Shown piece after piece: positions 25,537 through 35,895 of a stretch of 64,000 bases of DNA; the stretch's first letter is position 1, and every line of letters begins with the position of its first letter. A program made the position numbers and the translations under genes. The stretch lies in contig NZ_FQUX01000001.1 of NCBI RefSeq assembly GCF_900129275.1, positions 1,240,001 to 1,304,000 of the forward strand. The letters are read 5' to 3'. The notes below the pieces were generated by a model. It did no database searches and was not told the DNA's origin. It saw only the letters and a list, made by a program, of their open reading frames with translations. The stretch is from Arenibacter palladensis. GTDB taxonomy: Bacteria > Bacteroidota > Bacteroidia > Flavobacteriales > Flavobacteriaceae.

Positions 25537-28500
25537 GTTTATCAACATTAAGTATTAAACGCCCGGTACTTACCATTGTAATGAATTTGGTCATCATTTT
25601 ATTTGGGATTATCGGCTTTACCTATTTGGGAGTTCGTGAATTTCCGTCCATAGATCCTGCCCAAGTATCGGTACGTACCAATTATTCTGGAGCCAATGCC
25701 GATATTATTGAATCCCAGATTACGGAGCCCTTGGAGAAGGCTATAAATTCCATTGATGGTATTAGGAACATAACTTCTTCCAGTATTCAGGGATCCAGTT
25801 CCATAAGTATAGAGTTTAATCTCGATAAAAATTTAGAGGATGCAGCCAACGATGTGCGTGATAAGGTGTCACAGGCGGTAAGAAGTCTGCCCGATGATCT
25901 GGATGCCCCTCCAGTAGTCTCCAAGTCCGACGCCGATGCGGATAGGATACTTTCCATGACCATTCAGAGCGATAGTAAAAATATACTGGAGCTGTCGGAT
26001 TATGCCGAAAATGTGATATCCCAAAGAATTGAGACTATCCCCGGAGTAAGTAGTGTTCAAATATGGGGGCAACGGAGGTATGCCATGCGGCTGTGGATAG
26101 ACCCTTTTAAATTGGCATCCTATGGATTGACCGTGGCAGAAGTACGTAGTGCACTGTTGGCACAGAATGTGGAGTTGCCTTCGGGGAAATTAACGGGTGA
26201 TAATACCGAAATAACGGTTAAGACCATTGGTAACCTTGATTCCGAGGAAGGCTTCAATAATATTATAATCCGGGCCGATGGCGAAAAATTGGTACGTCTA
26301 AGCGATATTGGCAAGGCTTCGTTGGAAGGGGAGAACATGGAGACCAAGATGAGCGATTCCGGTCAGCCTATGGTCGCCATTGCCGTTATACCGCAACCAG
26401 GCACCAATTATCTTGAAATTGCCGATAAATTCTATTTGGAATATGAAAAGCTGAAAAAGGATCTGCCCGAAGGGTTTAAACTAAACATTGTAATAGATGA
26501 TACCGTTTTTGTTAGAAAGGCGGTTACCGAAGTAGCGGAAACCTTGTTGATATCCATTATCCTGGTAATATTGGTCATATACCTATTTTTTAGAAACTGG
26601 TCAATGGCAATGCGTCCTTTGATAGATATACCGGTATCATTAATAGCCACATTCTTCATTATGTGGTTGTTCGGGTTTTCTATCAATGTACTTACCCTTT
26701 TGGCCATTGTTCTTGCAACGGGACTTGTTGTGGATGATGGAATTGTGGTCACCGAAAATATTTATAGGAAGGTGGAGGCGGGGATGAGCCCTATCGAGGC
26801 CGCAATAAAGGGTTCCAACGAGATTTTCTTTGCGGTGATATCTATATCCATTACACTTGCGGCGGTTTTTCTCCCTGTTATATTCCTAGAGGGTTTTGTG
26901 GGCCGGTTGTTCAGGGAATTTGGTGTCGTCCTGGGTTCGGCGGTGTTGGTGTCGGCTTTCGTCTCGCTCACCTTGACCCCAATGCTAAACGCTTATCTAA
27001 TTAAGCCAGGAAAGCAGAGCCATTCCAAATTTTATAATTTCACGGAGCGCTATTTTGTGAAAATGAATGAATCCTATGCCAGTGCATTAGGCGCTTTTAT
27101 GAAAAGAAAATGGATGAGTTTCCCAATATTACTGGCATGTATATGGCTCATTGCCCTTTTTTACGGTCTGCTGCAAAAAGAAACGGCACCCTATGACGAT
27201 CGTAGTTTTATACGCTTGAGCGTTACTGCCCCAGAGGGTTCTTCCTACGAATATATGGATCGATTAATGGATGACATTACAAATTTGATCAACGATTCTA
27301 TCCCGGAAAAAAAGGTAAGTTTGGTACTTACCTCCCCGGGCTTCGGTACCACTTCCTCGGTGAATAGCGGTCGCGCAAATGTTGCACTGGTAGAACCAAA
27401 TGAGAGGGAGCGGTCACAAAAGGAAATTGCAGAAGATCTTGGGAGATGGGCAAAATCTTATGTCGGCGGAAAATCCAATGTATCGGAACGGCCAACTATC
27501 GCGGTAAATCGCCGTGGAGGAGCGCCAATACAATATATTATACAAGCGCAGAATTTTCAAAAGCTGAAGGAAAAGATTCCTGAATTTATGCAGGAGGCTG
27601 AAAAAAATGAAACCTTTTCCTATACCGATGTAAACCTGAAATTTGATAAACCCGAACTCTATGTAACCATAAATAGGGAAAAGGCAGAAAGCTTGGGGGT
27701 TTCTGTATTGGACGTGGCCCAAACCTTGCAATTATCCCTGAGTGGGCAACGTTTTGGATATTTTTTAATGAATGGAAGGCAATATCAGGTTATTGGCCAA
27801 TTTGATAAAAAGGACCGTGACGCACCTTTGGATCTTACTTCCATATTTGTAAAGAATAACGATGGTCTGCTAATTCAATTGGACAATCTCGTTTCTACGT
27901 CGGAACACAGTAGTCCCCCCCAATTGTTTCACAACAATAGGTATACCTCGGCCACGGTTTTCGCAAATCTGGCTCCGGGGAAGAGCCTTAGTGATGGTAT
28001 AGCTGCCATGGAGGAAATTAAGGAAAAAGTACTTGATGAAAGCTTTACAACGGATTTAGGAGGGGAATCCCGGGATTTTGTAGAGAGTAGTTCCAATACA
28101 CTGTTTGCTTTTGGCCTTGCCCTGCTTCTTATATTTCTGATATTGGCAGCCCAATTTGAAAGTTTTATAGATCCAATAATTATAATTCTAACAGTGCCCA
28201 TGGCCGTGGCCGGGGCTATGTTTTCCCTATGGCTTTTTGGCCAGACCTGGAATATCTTTAGCCAAATAGGTACCATAATGCTCATTGGACTGGTCACCAA
28301 GAATGGTATTTTGATAGTGGAATTTGCCAATCAACTTAGGGAGGAAGGGATGTCTAAATTGGAGGCCGTTTTAAAAGCATCGGAATCCAGATTAAGGCCC
28401 ATTCTTATGACCAGTCTAACCATAGCCTTGGGAGCTTTGCCCATAGCCTTGTCCTTAGGTGCGGCCTCCACCAGCCGTATAGGTATGGGAGTCGTAATTA

Positions 28501-28616
28501 TTGGGGGGACCATGTTCTCATTGGTACTGACTTTATTTGTTATCCCGGCATTATATTTCTTATGGTCTAGGGAGAAAAAACAACATCCTGAGTTTAAAGC
28601 CCTCGAATCCTATTAA
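25533..28616 (+). CDS. RND multidrug efflux inner-membrane pump (AcrB/MexF type)
   Basis: A 1027-residue, 12-helix pump of the hydrophobe/amphiphile RND family. The start SIKRPVLTIVMNLVIILFG is typical, as is the REFPSIDPAQVSV porter segment. The proton-relay aspartates are present as D401-D402 in GLVVDDGIVV, and the partner lysine lies in the TM10 block LVTKNGILIVEFAN. Length and two large periplasmic loops (~35-330 and ~550-850) fit full-size AcrB-like pumps. It works as a trimer with the adaptor encoded just upstream (4-base overlap) and the TolC-like channel that starts two bases after its stop. The substrate range cannot be inferred; no regulator gene is next to the operon. Confidence 0.95.
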   Translation: MSLSTLSIKRPVLTIVMNLVIILFGIIGFTYLGVREFPSIDPAQVSVRTNYSGANADIIESQITEPLEKAINSIDGIRNITSSSIQGSSSISIEFNLDKNLEDAANDVRDKVSQAVRSLPDDLDAPPVVSKSDADADRILSMTIQSDSKNILELSDYAENVISQRIETIPGVSSVQIWGQRRYAMRLWIDPFKLASYGLTVAEVRSALLAQNVELPSGKLTGDNTEITVKTIGNLDSEEGFNNIIIRADGEKLVRLSDIGKASLEGENMETKMSDSGQPMVAIAVIPQPGTNYLEIADKFYLEYEKLKKDLPEGFKLNIVIDDTVFVRKAVTEVAETLLISIILVILVIYLFFRNWSMAMRPLIDIPVSLIATFFIMWLFGFSINVLTLLAIVLATGLVVDDGIVVTENIYRKVEAGMSPIEAAIKGSNEIFFAVISISITLAAVFLPVIFLEGFVGRLFREFGVVLGSAVLVSAFVSLTLTPMLNAYLIKPGKQSHSKFYNFTERYFVKMNESYASALGAFMKRKWMSFPILLACIWLIALFYGLLQKETAPYDDRSFIRLSVTAPEGSSYEYMDRLMDDITNLINDSIPEKKVSLVLTSPGFGTTSSVNSGRANVALVEPNERERSQKEIAEDLGRWAKSYVGGKSNVSERPTIAVNRRGGAPIQYIIQAQNFQKLKEKIPEFMQEAEKNETFSYTDVNLKFDKPELYVTINREKAESLGVSVLDVAQTLQLSLSGQRFGYFLMNGRQYQVIGQFDKKDRDAPLDLTSIFVKNNDGLLIQLDNLVSTSEHSSPPQLFHNNRYTSATVFANLAPGKSLSDGIAAMEEIKEKVLDESFTTDLGGESRDFVESSSNTLFAFGLALLLIFLILAAQFESFIDPIIIILTVPMAVAGAMFSLWLFGQTWNIFSQIGTIMLIGLVTKNGILIVEFANQLREEGMSKLEAVLKASESRLRPILMTSLTIALGALPIALSLGAASTSRIGMGVVIIGGTMFSLVLTLFVIPALYFLWSREKKQHPEFKALESY

Positions 28617-28618
28617 AA

Positions 28619-29929
28619 ATGAACAACTATAATTACGTTACCATACTATTTGTTTTCTTTGGCTTAACCAACCTCCTCATAGGACAGGAAATCCTCACGG
28701 TAGAAGAAGCGGTCCAAATTGCCTTGGAGAATAACTATCAGATTAAGATTGCGGCCATTGAGCTGCAAATAGATGAGGTTTCTGTAAGTATGGGCAATGC
28801 CGGGATGCTTCCGCAGGTAGAGCTCAGCCTAACCGATAATAATAGCATTCAGAATTTAAGTCAGACCCGATCCGATGGAAGTGTTGTGGAAAGGGACAAT
28901 GCCAAGAACAATAGTCTTAACTATGGAATTGCCTTGGATTGGACCTTGTTTGATGGTTTAAAAATGTTTGCTGATTATGAGCAGCTAAAAGAAACCCAAA
29001 AATTGGGGGAGGCCCAATTAAAACAAGTTATCCTTAACAAGGTAGGGGAAGTTATGATTACCTATTTTGATCTAGTGCAGCAGAAACAGCAACTCACGGC
29101 TTTGGACAGTACCATTATTATCTCTGAACAAAGGGTTGACTTGGCCTATAACCGCTTTACCATTGGAAAAGCCTCCAAATTGGAAGTGCTTAACGCCCAG
29201 GTGGATCTAAATACGGATGAAACCTTAATGCAGCGGCAAAAGGAGTTGTATGTTAATACCAAGGTTCAATTGAACCAGTATCTGGCACGAGATCTGAAGA
29301 TAGATTTTGAAGTGGTACCCGAAATTTTTGTGGACCAAGCACTGCAATTGCCCGAACTTGAAACTCTGGTGGCCAAAGAAAATCCTACGCTTCAGGCGGA
29401 ACAGATCAACAAAAAGATCAGTGAACTGGAGTTGAAACAAACCAGGGCATTGCGTTACCCCACAATTTTCGCCAGTACAGGCTATAACTTTGGGCGCACC
29501 GAATCCAGTTTGGGTTTTACGACCAATTCAAATTCAAGGGGATGGAATTATGGTTTTGGCGCAAGTCTAAACGTTTTTGATGGATTTAATCAAAATCGAA
29601 ATGAGAAAATAGCGAAGATTCAGATTGAAAATTCGGAAGTGGCCATTGCCCAACGTACACAGGAACTAATGTCCTTGCTGAACACTACCTATCAAACTTA
29701 CCTTACCAATATAAGTCTCATTGAATTGGAAGGTAAAAATGAGGCTATTGCACAGGAGAATATGGAGATTACTGTTGAAAAATATAGAATAGGAATCATC
29801 CCTACCATTGAATTTAGGACGGCCCAATTAAATTATATCAATGCAAAGGTGCGCCATAGCAATGCCAAATTTCAAGCAAAGTTGTCAGAGATAATCCTTA
29901 AGCAACTCGCTGGGAACTTAGTTTTATAA
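28619..29929 (+). CDS. TolC-family outer-membrane efflux channel
   Basis: A 436-residue exported protein with a signal peptide ending near residue 22 (LTNLLIGQ) and two repeats of the outer-membrane efflux protein fold. The first repeat starts LTVEEAVQIALENNYQIKIA and the second has NPTLQAEQINKKISELELKQTRALRYP, the recurrent long-helix pattern of TolC. It has no N-terminal lipobox Cys. The gene starts two bases after the pump stop and completes the tripartite RND system. No terminator hairpin is visible after it; the gap to the next gene is 109 bases. Confidence 0.93.
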   Translation: MNNYNYVTILFVFFGLTNLLIGQEILTVEEAVQIALENNYQIKIAAIELQIDEVSVSMGNAGMLPQVELSLTDNNSIQNLSQTRSDGSVVERDNAKNNSLNYGIALDWTLFDGLKMFADYEQLKETQKLGEAQLKQVILNKVGEVMITYFDLVQQKQQLTALDSTIIISEQRVDLAYNRFTIGKASKLEVLNAQVDLNTDETLMQRQKELYVNTKVQLNQYLARDLKIDFEVVPEIFVDQALQLPELETLVAKENPTLQAEQINKKISELELKQTRALRYPTIFASTGYNFGRTESSLGFTTNSNSRGWNYGFGASLNVFDGFNQNRNEKIAKIQIENSEVAIAQRTQELMSLLNTTYQTYLTNISLIELEGKNEAIAQENMEITVEKYRIGIIPTIEFRTAQLNYINAKVRHSNAKFQAKLSEIILKQLAGNLVL

Positions 29930-30038
29930 TCTTCTTAAATTCGGGGGTACAGTTATTTGTGTTATTTTAACCATAAAATACAGGTTGGGCCAATTGTTAA
30001 TGCTTATCCTGTTTGGTGAAAACAACAATTGCGCATAG

Positions 30039-31064
30039 ATGAAACGTCGATTATTTTTTAAAAATGCCGCCTCGGCATCCATAGGGTTGGGACTAACCAA
30101 GTTTTCAACCAATGATAAATCTACACAACCTTTCGAAAAAGACATCCAGTTTTGTGTTACTGTAGAAGAAAACAAACTTCAATTTTTTTCAGAAGTCGTT
30201 AAGGAACCTATAAAGATTGTACATATAGCCGATACCCATCTCTTTATGGATGATGAGCGCGGAGTTCCTTACAAGATGTATAGTGGACGTATGGCCAAGG
30301 CCTATAATCAGACCAGACACTTTAAAACAGATGAATTGACCAATCCCGAATTGGCATTTGAAGCCGCTCTAAATTTTGCCAAGGAGTCCCAGGCCGACTT
30401 AATTACCCTTATCGGTGATATTTTTAGTTTTCCGTCGGAAGCCGCTATCGAGTGGGTAACGGCCAAATTAAAGGAAGTGAATATCCCCTATATTTATGTT
30501 GCCGGCAATCACGATTGGCATTATGAAGGTATGGAAGGGACACTCGAAGATTTGAGAGACAAATGGATCAAGGAAAGATTGCTTCCTTTATATCAGGGCA
30601 ATCACCCTTTAATGGCAGCATACGATTTAAAAGGAATTCGGTTTTTGGCCATAGACAACTCTACCTATCAAATAAATGAAGACCAATTGGCCTTTTTTAA
30701 AAAGCAGGTTGCAAGCAACGTTCCCTTGGTGCTATTGGTACATATACCTATGTACGCCCCAGGGAAATCTATTGGTTTTGGATGTGGAAACCCAGATTGG
30801 GGGGCTTCTTCCGATCGGAATCATGAACTGGAAGGCCGATTAAAGTGGCCGGAAGCGGGACATACGAAAACTACCTTCGATTTTCATAGGGCGGTGTTTT
30901 CCGCGCCTAATCTTTTGGGAATTTTTGCGGGTCACATACACCGTTTTTCAGTGGAATCCATTAAGGGAAAACCACAAATAGTCACAGATGATAATGCCAG
31001 TGGAGGTTATTTGGACGTTGATTTTTTACCCTTGGAACCCAAGGACAAATCGCTGATTTTTTAG
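30039..31064 (+). CDS. Secreted calcineurin-like metallophosphoesterase
   Basis: A 341-residue phosphoesterase with N-terminus MKRRLFFKNAASASIGLGL, which has a twin-Arg-like or ordinary signal shape, so export is probable. The motif series is complete: HIADTHLF (DxH), LIGDIFSF (GD), VAGNHDWHYEG (GNHD), LLVHIPMY (H) and FAGHIHRFS (GHxH). No carbohydrate-binding or lipid-anchor module is visible. It is the first gene of a rightward set with two FAD-dependent oxidoreductases and a sialidase, with short gaps (54, 41 and 39 bases), which suggests a role in the breakdown of a phosphorylated or sulfated glycan or its products; that is inference. A phosphodiesterase acting on nucleotides is equally possible. 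Confidence 0.85.
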   Translation: MKRRLFFKNAASASIGLGLTKFSTNDKSTQPFEKDIQFCVTVEENKLQFFSEVVKEPIKIVHIADTHLFMDDERGVPYKMYSGRMAKAYNQTRHFKTDELTNPELAFEAALNFAKESQADLITLIGDIFSFPSEAAIEWVTAKLKEVNIPYIYVAGNHDWHYEGMEGTLEDLRDKWIKERLLPLYQGNHPLMAAYDLKGIRFLAIDNSTYQINEDQLAFFKKQVASNVPLVLLVHIPMYAPGKSIGFGCGNPDWGASSDRNHELEGRLKWPEAGHTKTTFDFHRAVFSAPNLLGIFAGHIHRFSVESIKGKPQIVTDDNASGGYLDVDFLPLEPKDKSLIF

Positions 31065-31118
31065 GCTGTCCGTTATGCAATAATAGTCGTGGATTTAAAA
31101 TATATAAAAATTTAAAAA

Positions 31119-32849
31119 GTGGGAATATTTGGAAAAGTAACTCAAGTGGGTATAGTAAATTATTCTTTAAAGTTGATCTGTTGTTTGTTTTTGGGGTTGG
31201 TGACCCTAGCGGCACACGGTCAGACCAAGAAGTACGATATTGTGATTTACGGTGGAACTTCCGCCGGGGTTGCTGCAGCGCTGCAGAGCAGTAGAATGGG
31301 CAAATCCGTTGTCCTCATAGAGCCTACCAATCGTATAGGGGGACTCACCACAGGGGGCCTGGGCCAGACCGATATTGGCAACAAACAGGCCATTGGCGGT
31401 ATTTCCAGGGAATTTTATGAGAACATCAAAAAATATTACGACGACCCCAAAAATTGGAAATGGGAGAAAAAATCGGATTATAAGGACGGGGGCCAAACCC
31501 GTACGGAAGATGGAGAGCCAACCATGTGGACCTTTGAGCCCTCCGCTGCCCTTGCGGTCTATAAGGACATGACGGACAAGGAAAAAATAAAGATGGTCTA
31601 CAACGAAAGGTTGAACAGGGAATCTGGGGTCAAAAAAGTAGATGGCAAAATAGTGTCGATCACTATGGAAAGCGGCAAGACCTTTAAGGGGAAGGTGTTT
31701 TTGGACGCTACCTATGAAGGCGACCTCATGGCCTCGGCCGGGGTGTCCTATGCCGTGGGCAGGGAAAGCAATGCAGAATATGGGGAGACCTTGAACGGGG
31801 TACAGGCCAATAGCATAAATTTGGCCTTGACGGGATTTGTTTCCAAAAATGCTTTCAACCATAATTTTATACCAGGGGTAGATCCGTATGTGATAAAAGG
31901 AGATCCTGCGAGTGGCCTATTGCCCAATGTCAATGAAAAACCTGGACTCGAAGGTGAAGGCGATAAAAAGATACAGGCCTATTGTTTTAGGATGTGCCTT
32001 ACGGACCACCCGGAAAACCGTATACCCTTCCAGAAGCCTTCAAACTACGATGAGATCAACTATGAACTACTCTTTCGCAATTACGAAGCAAGAAAGGGGC
32101 CTATCAGGGAAATGTACAGTTATGGAAATTCATTGCTGCCATGGATCAATTCCAGTATGCCCAATAGAAAAACCGATACGAACAACAAGTTCGGCTTTTC
32201 TACCGATTATATCGGCAGGAATTATGACTACCCCGAGGCTTCTTATGCGGAAAGGGAAAAGATCATCGAGGAGCATAGGAACTACCAAATGGGGCTTATG
32301 TGGACCCTGGCCAATCATCCAAGGATTCCACAGGAAGTAAGGGAGGAAGCCTCCAGATGGGGCACTACCAAGGATGAGTTTGAAAGGGCCGATGGCTGGC
32401 AGCAACAGCTCTATATCCGTGAAGCAAGGAGGATGGTGAGCGATTATGTTATGACCCAGCACAATTGCGAGGCCTTAAAAGTGGCCGAGGATGGCATTGG
32501 TCTGGCCGCCTATGGCATGGATTCCCATAATGTGCAGCGATATTTGGACGCCAATGGATATGTCCAGAACGAGGGCAATGTGGAGGCCCATGGCTTTAAG
32601 CCCTATCCCATTAGTTATGGGGCATTGGTGCCCAAAAAGGAAGAATGCACAAATCTTATTGTCCCTGTCTGCGTAAGTTCCACGCACATCGCCTTTGGGT
32701 CTATCCGTATGGAGCCGGTATTTATGGTCCTGGGCCAATCCGCGGCCACAGCGGCCGCACTGGCCATAGATGCCAATGTTAATGTTCAGGACCTGCCTTA
32801 CCCTAAATTAAAGGAACAACTTCTAAAAGACGGTCAAAGGCTGAAATAA
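31119..32849 (+). CDS. Secreted FAD-dependent oxidoreductase, paralog 1
   Basis: A ~576-residue protein of the FAD-dependent oxidoreductase group (PF12831 type, 'xanthan lyase-like'). A hydrophobic signal segment (~17-35, ending AAHGQ) is followed by the dinucleotide-binding turn [20 protein letters not shown] (~41-60), the acidic strand end SVVLIEP, and the block [21 protein letters not shown] that is typical of the group. The C-terminus has [21 protein letters not shown], also shared. The start is uncertain: GTG at 31119, GTG at 31146 and TTG at 31173 are all possible. These enzymes are often found in polysaccharide-utilisation loci; the substrate is unknown. Its neighbour downstream is a paralog. 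Confidence 0.85.
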   Translation: MGIFGKVTQVGIVNYSLKLICCLFLGLVTLAAHGQTKKYDIVIYGGTSAGVAAALQSSRMGKSVVLIEPTNRIGGLTTGGLGQTDIGNKQAIGGISREFYENIKKYYDDPKNWKWEKKSDYKDGGQTRTEDGEPTMWTFEPSAALAVYKDMTDKEKIKMVYNERLNRESGVKKVDGKIVSITMESGKTFKGKVFLDATYEGDLMASAGVSYAVGRESNAEYGETLNGVQANSINLALTGFVSKNAFNHNFIPGVDPYVIKGDPASGLLPNVNEKPGLEGEGDKKIQAYCFRMCLTDHPENRIPFQKPSNYDEINYELLFRNYEARKGPIREMYSYGNSLLPWINSSMPNRKTDTNNKFGFSTDYIGRNYDYPEASYAEREKIIEEHRNYQMGLMWTLANHPRIPQEVREEASRWGTTKDEFERADGWQQQLYIREARRMVSDYVMTQHNCEALKVAEDGIGLAAYGMDSHNVQRYLDANGYVQNEGNVEAHGFKPYPISYGALVPKKEECTNLIVPVCVSSTHIAFGSIRMEPVFMVLGQSAATAAALAIDANVNVQDLPYPKLKEQLLKDGQRLK

Positions 32850-32890
32850 ATTATAATTTTCTTAGAGATCAAATTTAACCACCAAACAAA

Positions 32891-34567
32891 ATGAAGCAAA
32901 AAAGAAGGATCATTAATTTAACCCTTGCCCTTTTTATATTTGGAATTATGGGGCTATTGGGCTGTAAGCAGTCCAAAGAGACAAATAAGTCTGTAGCTAC
33001 GGCCGACATTATAATTTATGGCGGCACTTCCGCTGCAATTTCTGCCGCGGTGGAAGCAAAGCGTTCCGGAAAATCGGTTATTGTGGTATCCCCGGATATA
33101 CATTTGGGTGGACTGTCCTCTGGCGGATTGGGCTTTACTGATACAGGAAACAAGAGTGTTATAGGGGGGCTTGCCCGGGAGTTCTACCATAGGATTTGGA
33201 AACATTACAACACGGAAGAGGCTTGGATTTGGCAGAAAAAAGAGGAATACGGTAATAAGGGGCAGGGTACCCCTGCCATGGACGGTGAAAATAGGACCAT
33301 GTGGATCTTTGAGCCCCATGTGGCCGAAAAGGTCTTTGAGGATTTGGTGGCCGAGGAACAGATCCGAGTGGACCGCGATGAATGGCTGGATAGGGAAAAG
33401 GGGGTAGAAATGGAGGATGGGAATATTGTTTCGATTACCACCCTGTCAGGAAAGACCTATACCGGGAAAATATTCTTGGATGCCACCTATGAAGGAGACC
33501 TTATGGCCGCGGCAGGTGTAAGTTATCATGTGGGACGTGAAGGTAAGGAGGTTTATGGCGAGGAGTGGAACGGGGTTCAAACGGGGGTTTTGCACCACAA
33601 GCACTGGTTTGCCTCCGATATCTCACCTTATGTAGTGCCCGGCGACCCAAGCAGTGGCCTACTTCCTAAGGTTTCTGGGGAGCACCCAGGCGAGAAGCAT
33701 AGCGGGGATGATAAGATCCAGGCGTATTGTTTTCGGATGTGTATGACAAACCATCCTGAAAATAGAATTCCTTTCCCAAAACCCGAAGGTTATGATCCCT
33801 TGAATTACGAACTCTTGGCCAGGGTTTTCGAAACAGGAAGAAAGGATTGGTTTGAGAAATTTGATCCCATACCTAACCATAAAACGGATACCAATAACCA
33901 CGGCCCCTTTAGCAGTGATAATATTGGTATGAACTACGATTATCCAGTGGCAAGCTACGAAAGAAGAAAGGAAATAATAAAGGAGCACGAAAATTATCAA
34001 AAAGGATTGCTTTGGTTCGTGGCCAACGACCCTAGGGTACCTGAGGATATACAGACCGAAATGCAGACATGGGGATTGTCCAAGGATGAATTTAAGGATA
34101 ACGGCAATTGGCCGCACCAGATCTATGTCAGGGAAGCAAGGCGAATGATAGGGGATTTCGTTATGACCGAAAATGAACTGTTGAAGAAAAGCCCGACCCC
34201 TAAATCAATAGGTATGGGTTCCTATACCATGGATTCGCATAATGTGCAACGCTATATTAAGCCCGATGGGTTTGTACAGAACGAAGGGGATATAGGGGTA
34301 AGTACCAATGGACCTTATGCTATATCCTATGGGACCTTGGTGCCAAAAAAGGAAGAGTGTAAGAACCTTTTGGTGCCGGTTTGTTTATCGTCTAGCCATA
34401 TCGCCTTTGGTTCTATCCGTATGGAGCCCGTGTTCATGATTTTGGGGCAATCGGCGGCTGCGGCCGCAGTGCTGGCAATCGATGAAAATACAGTAGTTCA
34501 AGATGTGGACTATAATAAATTAAAGGATGTCTTGTTGGCCAAGGGGCAGATTTTGGAAAAAAAATAA
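32891..34567 (+). CDS. FAD-dependent oxidoreductase lipoprotein, paralog 2
   Basis: A 558-residue paralog of the preceding protein, this time a lipoprotein (LLGC, Cys25). It keeps nearly all family blocks: [74 protein letters not shown] and [21 protein letters not shown]. One difference is in the nucleotide-binding turn, where the last Gly of GGTSAG is Ala (GGTSAA). Many residues are shared with paralog 1, so the two arose by duplication, probably in place. The lipid anchor suggests a periplasmic or outer-membrane site different from the soluble paralog. The sialidase gene follows after 39 bases, so the four genes probably form one operon. Confidence 0.86.
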   Translation: MKQKRRIINLTLALFIFGIMGLLGCKQSKETNKSVATADIIIYGGTSAAISAAVEAKRSGKSVIVVSPDIHLGGLSSGGLGFTDTGNKSVIGGLAREFYHRIWKHYNTEEAWIWQKKEEYGNKGQGTPAMDGENRTMWIFEPHVAEKVFEDLVAEEQIRVDRDEWLDREKGVEMEDGNIVSITTLSGKTYTGKIFLDATYEGDLMAAAGVSYHVGREGKEVYGEEWNGVQTGVLHHKHWFASDISPYVVPGDPSSGLLPKVSGEHPGEKHSGDDKIQAYCFRMCMTNHPENRIPFPKPEGYDPLNYELLARVFETGRKDWFEKFDPIPNHKTDTNNHGPFSSDNIGMNYDYPVASYERRKEIIKEHENYQKGLLWFVANDPRVPEDIQTEMQTWGLSKDEFKDNGNWPHQIYVREARRMIGDFVMTENELLKKSPTPKSIGMGSYTMDSHNVQRYIKPDGFVQNEGDIGVSTNGPYAISYGTLVPKKEECKNLLVPVCLSSSHIAFGSIRMEPVFMILGQSAAAAAVLAIDENTVVQDVDYNKLKDVLLAKGQILEKK

Positions 34568-34606
34568 TGCCTGTAATTTTAAAAGAAACTAAAAAGAAGG
34601 AACCAA

Positions 34607-35767
34607 ATGATTTATTTCAACACATTAAAAAATAGATGTTTATTTATTCTCCTGTTAATATTTTGGGTATCTCCCATAATTTCCCAGGCTCCAAAAGAAA
34701 AGCAGGAGGGTTTGGAATCATTGAATTTTATTTTTGAAGGAAGTAATGAAAATTATAAGTGTTTTCGTATTCCAGCTGTAGTTACGACCAATAATGGGAC
34801 TTTGCTGGCCTTTGCCGAAGGAAGAAAAAATGGCTGTAGTGATACTGGAGATATTGATCTGGTAATGAAACGGTCAACGGATGGTGGAAAGTCCTGGGGT
34901 AAATTGGTAGTACTTTGGCACGATGAAGGTAATACCTGTGGAAATCCTTCCCCTGTAGTTGATGGTGTTACCGGTGATATTTTTTTGTTGTCCACTTGGA
35001 ATCTGGGAACCGATCACGAGTCGGATATTATTGCCCAGAAGAGCGAGGATACAAGAAGGGTATTTCTATTGAAATCTACCAATGATGGTAAAAGTTGGAG
35101 TAGGCCAAAGGAAATAACTTCGGATGTAAAATTGCCCAATTGGACGTGGTATGCCACAGGACCCGGGTCTGGCATCCAAATTCTTGGCGGGAAGTACAAA
35201 GGAAGGTTGGTAATTGCATGCGACCATATTGAGGCCGTGACCAAAAAATATTACTCCCATACCATTTTTTCCGATGACCATGGGAGCACATGGAAGTTGG
35301 GAGGAACTACCCCTCAAGATCAGGTTAACGAATGTGAAGTGGTGGAACTTTCAGATCATAGTCTAATGTTGAATATGCGCAATTATGATCGGAATATGAG
35401 CAGTAGGCAGCTTGCCTATAGCGTTGATGGGGGTGAATCTTGGAAAGATATGCATCATCATGAAACTTTGGTAGAACCTATTTGTCAGGCCAGCACCTTG
35501 CGCTTTGAGGTAAAAGAACAGGTATATGTCCTTTTCGCCAACCCGGCCGATATTAAAAGTAGAGTAAACATGACGCTCAGGTTAAGCAAGGATGACGGGA
35601 AATCTTGGCCTGTTGATAAACAAATTTTCCCAGGTCCTTCGGCTTATTCCGATTTAACCTTGAAGGATGGGGAAAATATTGGTATCTTATACGAAGGTGG
35701 CCGGGAGAGTGCCTATGAAGGGGTAATTTGGGAGACGGTAAGCATAAAAGAACTCCTGGGGATGTAA
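34607..35767 (+). CDS. Exo-alpha-sialidase (GH33 type)
   Basis: A 386-residue secreted enzyme with a signal peptide ending near residue 27. It has the FRIP motif with R54, Asp79 in SDTGDIDLV as the likely acid/base, the C-terminal nucleophile Tyr347 in AYSDL, Arg residues in NMRNYD and MTLRLS that would complete the Arg triad, and five Asp-box repeats (STDGGKSW, STNDGKSW, SDDHGSTW, SVDGGESW, SKDDGKSW). Sialidases cleave terminal sialic or related nonulosonic acids from glycoconjugates. No nan genes (lyase, epimerase, transporter) are nearby, so the released acid may be used elsewhere or may not be Neu5Ac. It ends the metallophosphoesterase/oxidoreductase set; a tRNA gene on the other strand follows. 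Confidence 0.9.
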   Translation: MIYFNTLKNRCLFILLLIFWVSPIISQAPKEKQEGLESLNFIFEGSNENYKCFRIPAVVTTNNGTLLAFAEGRKNGCSDTGDIDLVMKRSTDGGKSWGKLVVLWHDEGNTCGNPSPVVDGVTGDIFLLSTWNLGTDHESDIIAQKSEDTRRVFLLKSTNDGKSWSRPKEITSDVKLPNWTWYATGPGSGIQILGGKYKGRLVIACDHIEAVTKKYYSHTIFSDDHGSTWKLGGTTPQDQVNECEVVELSDHSLMLNMRNYDRNMSSRQLAYSVDGGESWKDMHHHETLVEPICQASTLRFEVKEQVYVLFANPADIKSRVNMTLRLSKDDGKSWPVDKQIFPGPSAYSDLTLKDGENIGILYEGGRESAYEGVIWETVSIKELLGM

Positions 35768-35861
35768 AAATTAGATAGGGTCAAAATCCAGCCCCCTACT
35801 AAAAAGTGGTTTTATAATTGCAGCAACCTTGTTTTAAAAGGAAGCTATAAAAGGGGTAAAA

Positions 35862-35892
35862 TAAAAAAGCCCTTGAAAATCAAGGGCTTTTG
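35862..35892 (-). terminator. Rho-independent terminator of tRNA-Phe
   Basis: Perfect 12-base arms at 35865-35876 and 35880-35891 around an AAA loop (plus strand) give a stem ending in a T run when read on the minus strand. It begins four bases past the tRNA 3' end and is read in the tRNA direction, so it ends the tRNA transcript. It could also stop readthrough from the sialidase operon in the plus direction, less efficiently. Confidence 0.88.
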
Positions 35893-35895
35893 AGG

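Noticed and set aside
31206-31862. 218-residue antisense ORF within the first FAD oxidoreductase gene
   Set aside because: The plus strand encodes a clear family protein across the whole stretch, and the antisense frame has no recognisable domain. It is a shadow of biased codon use.
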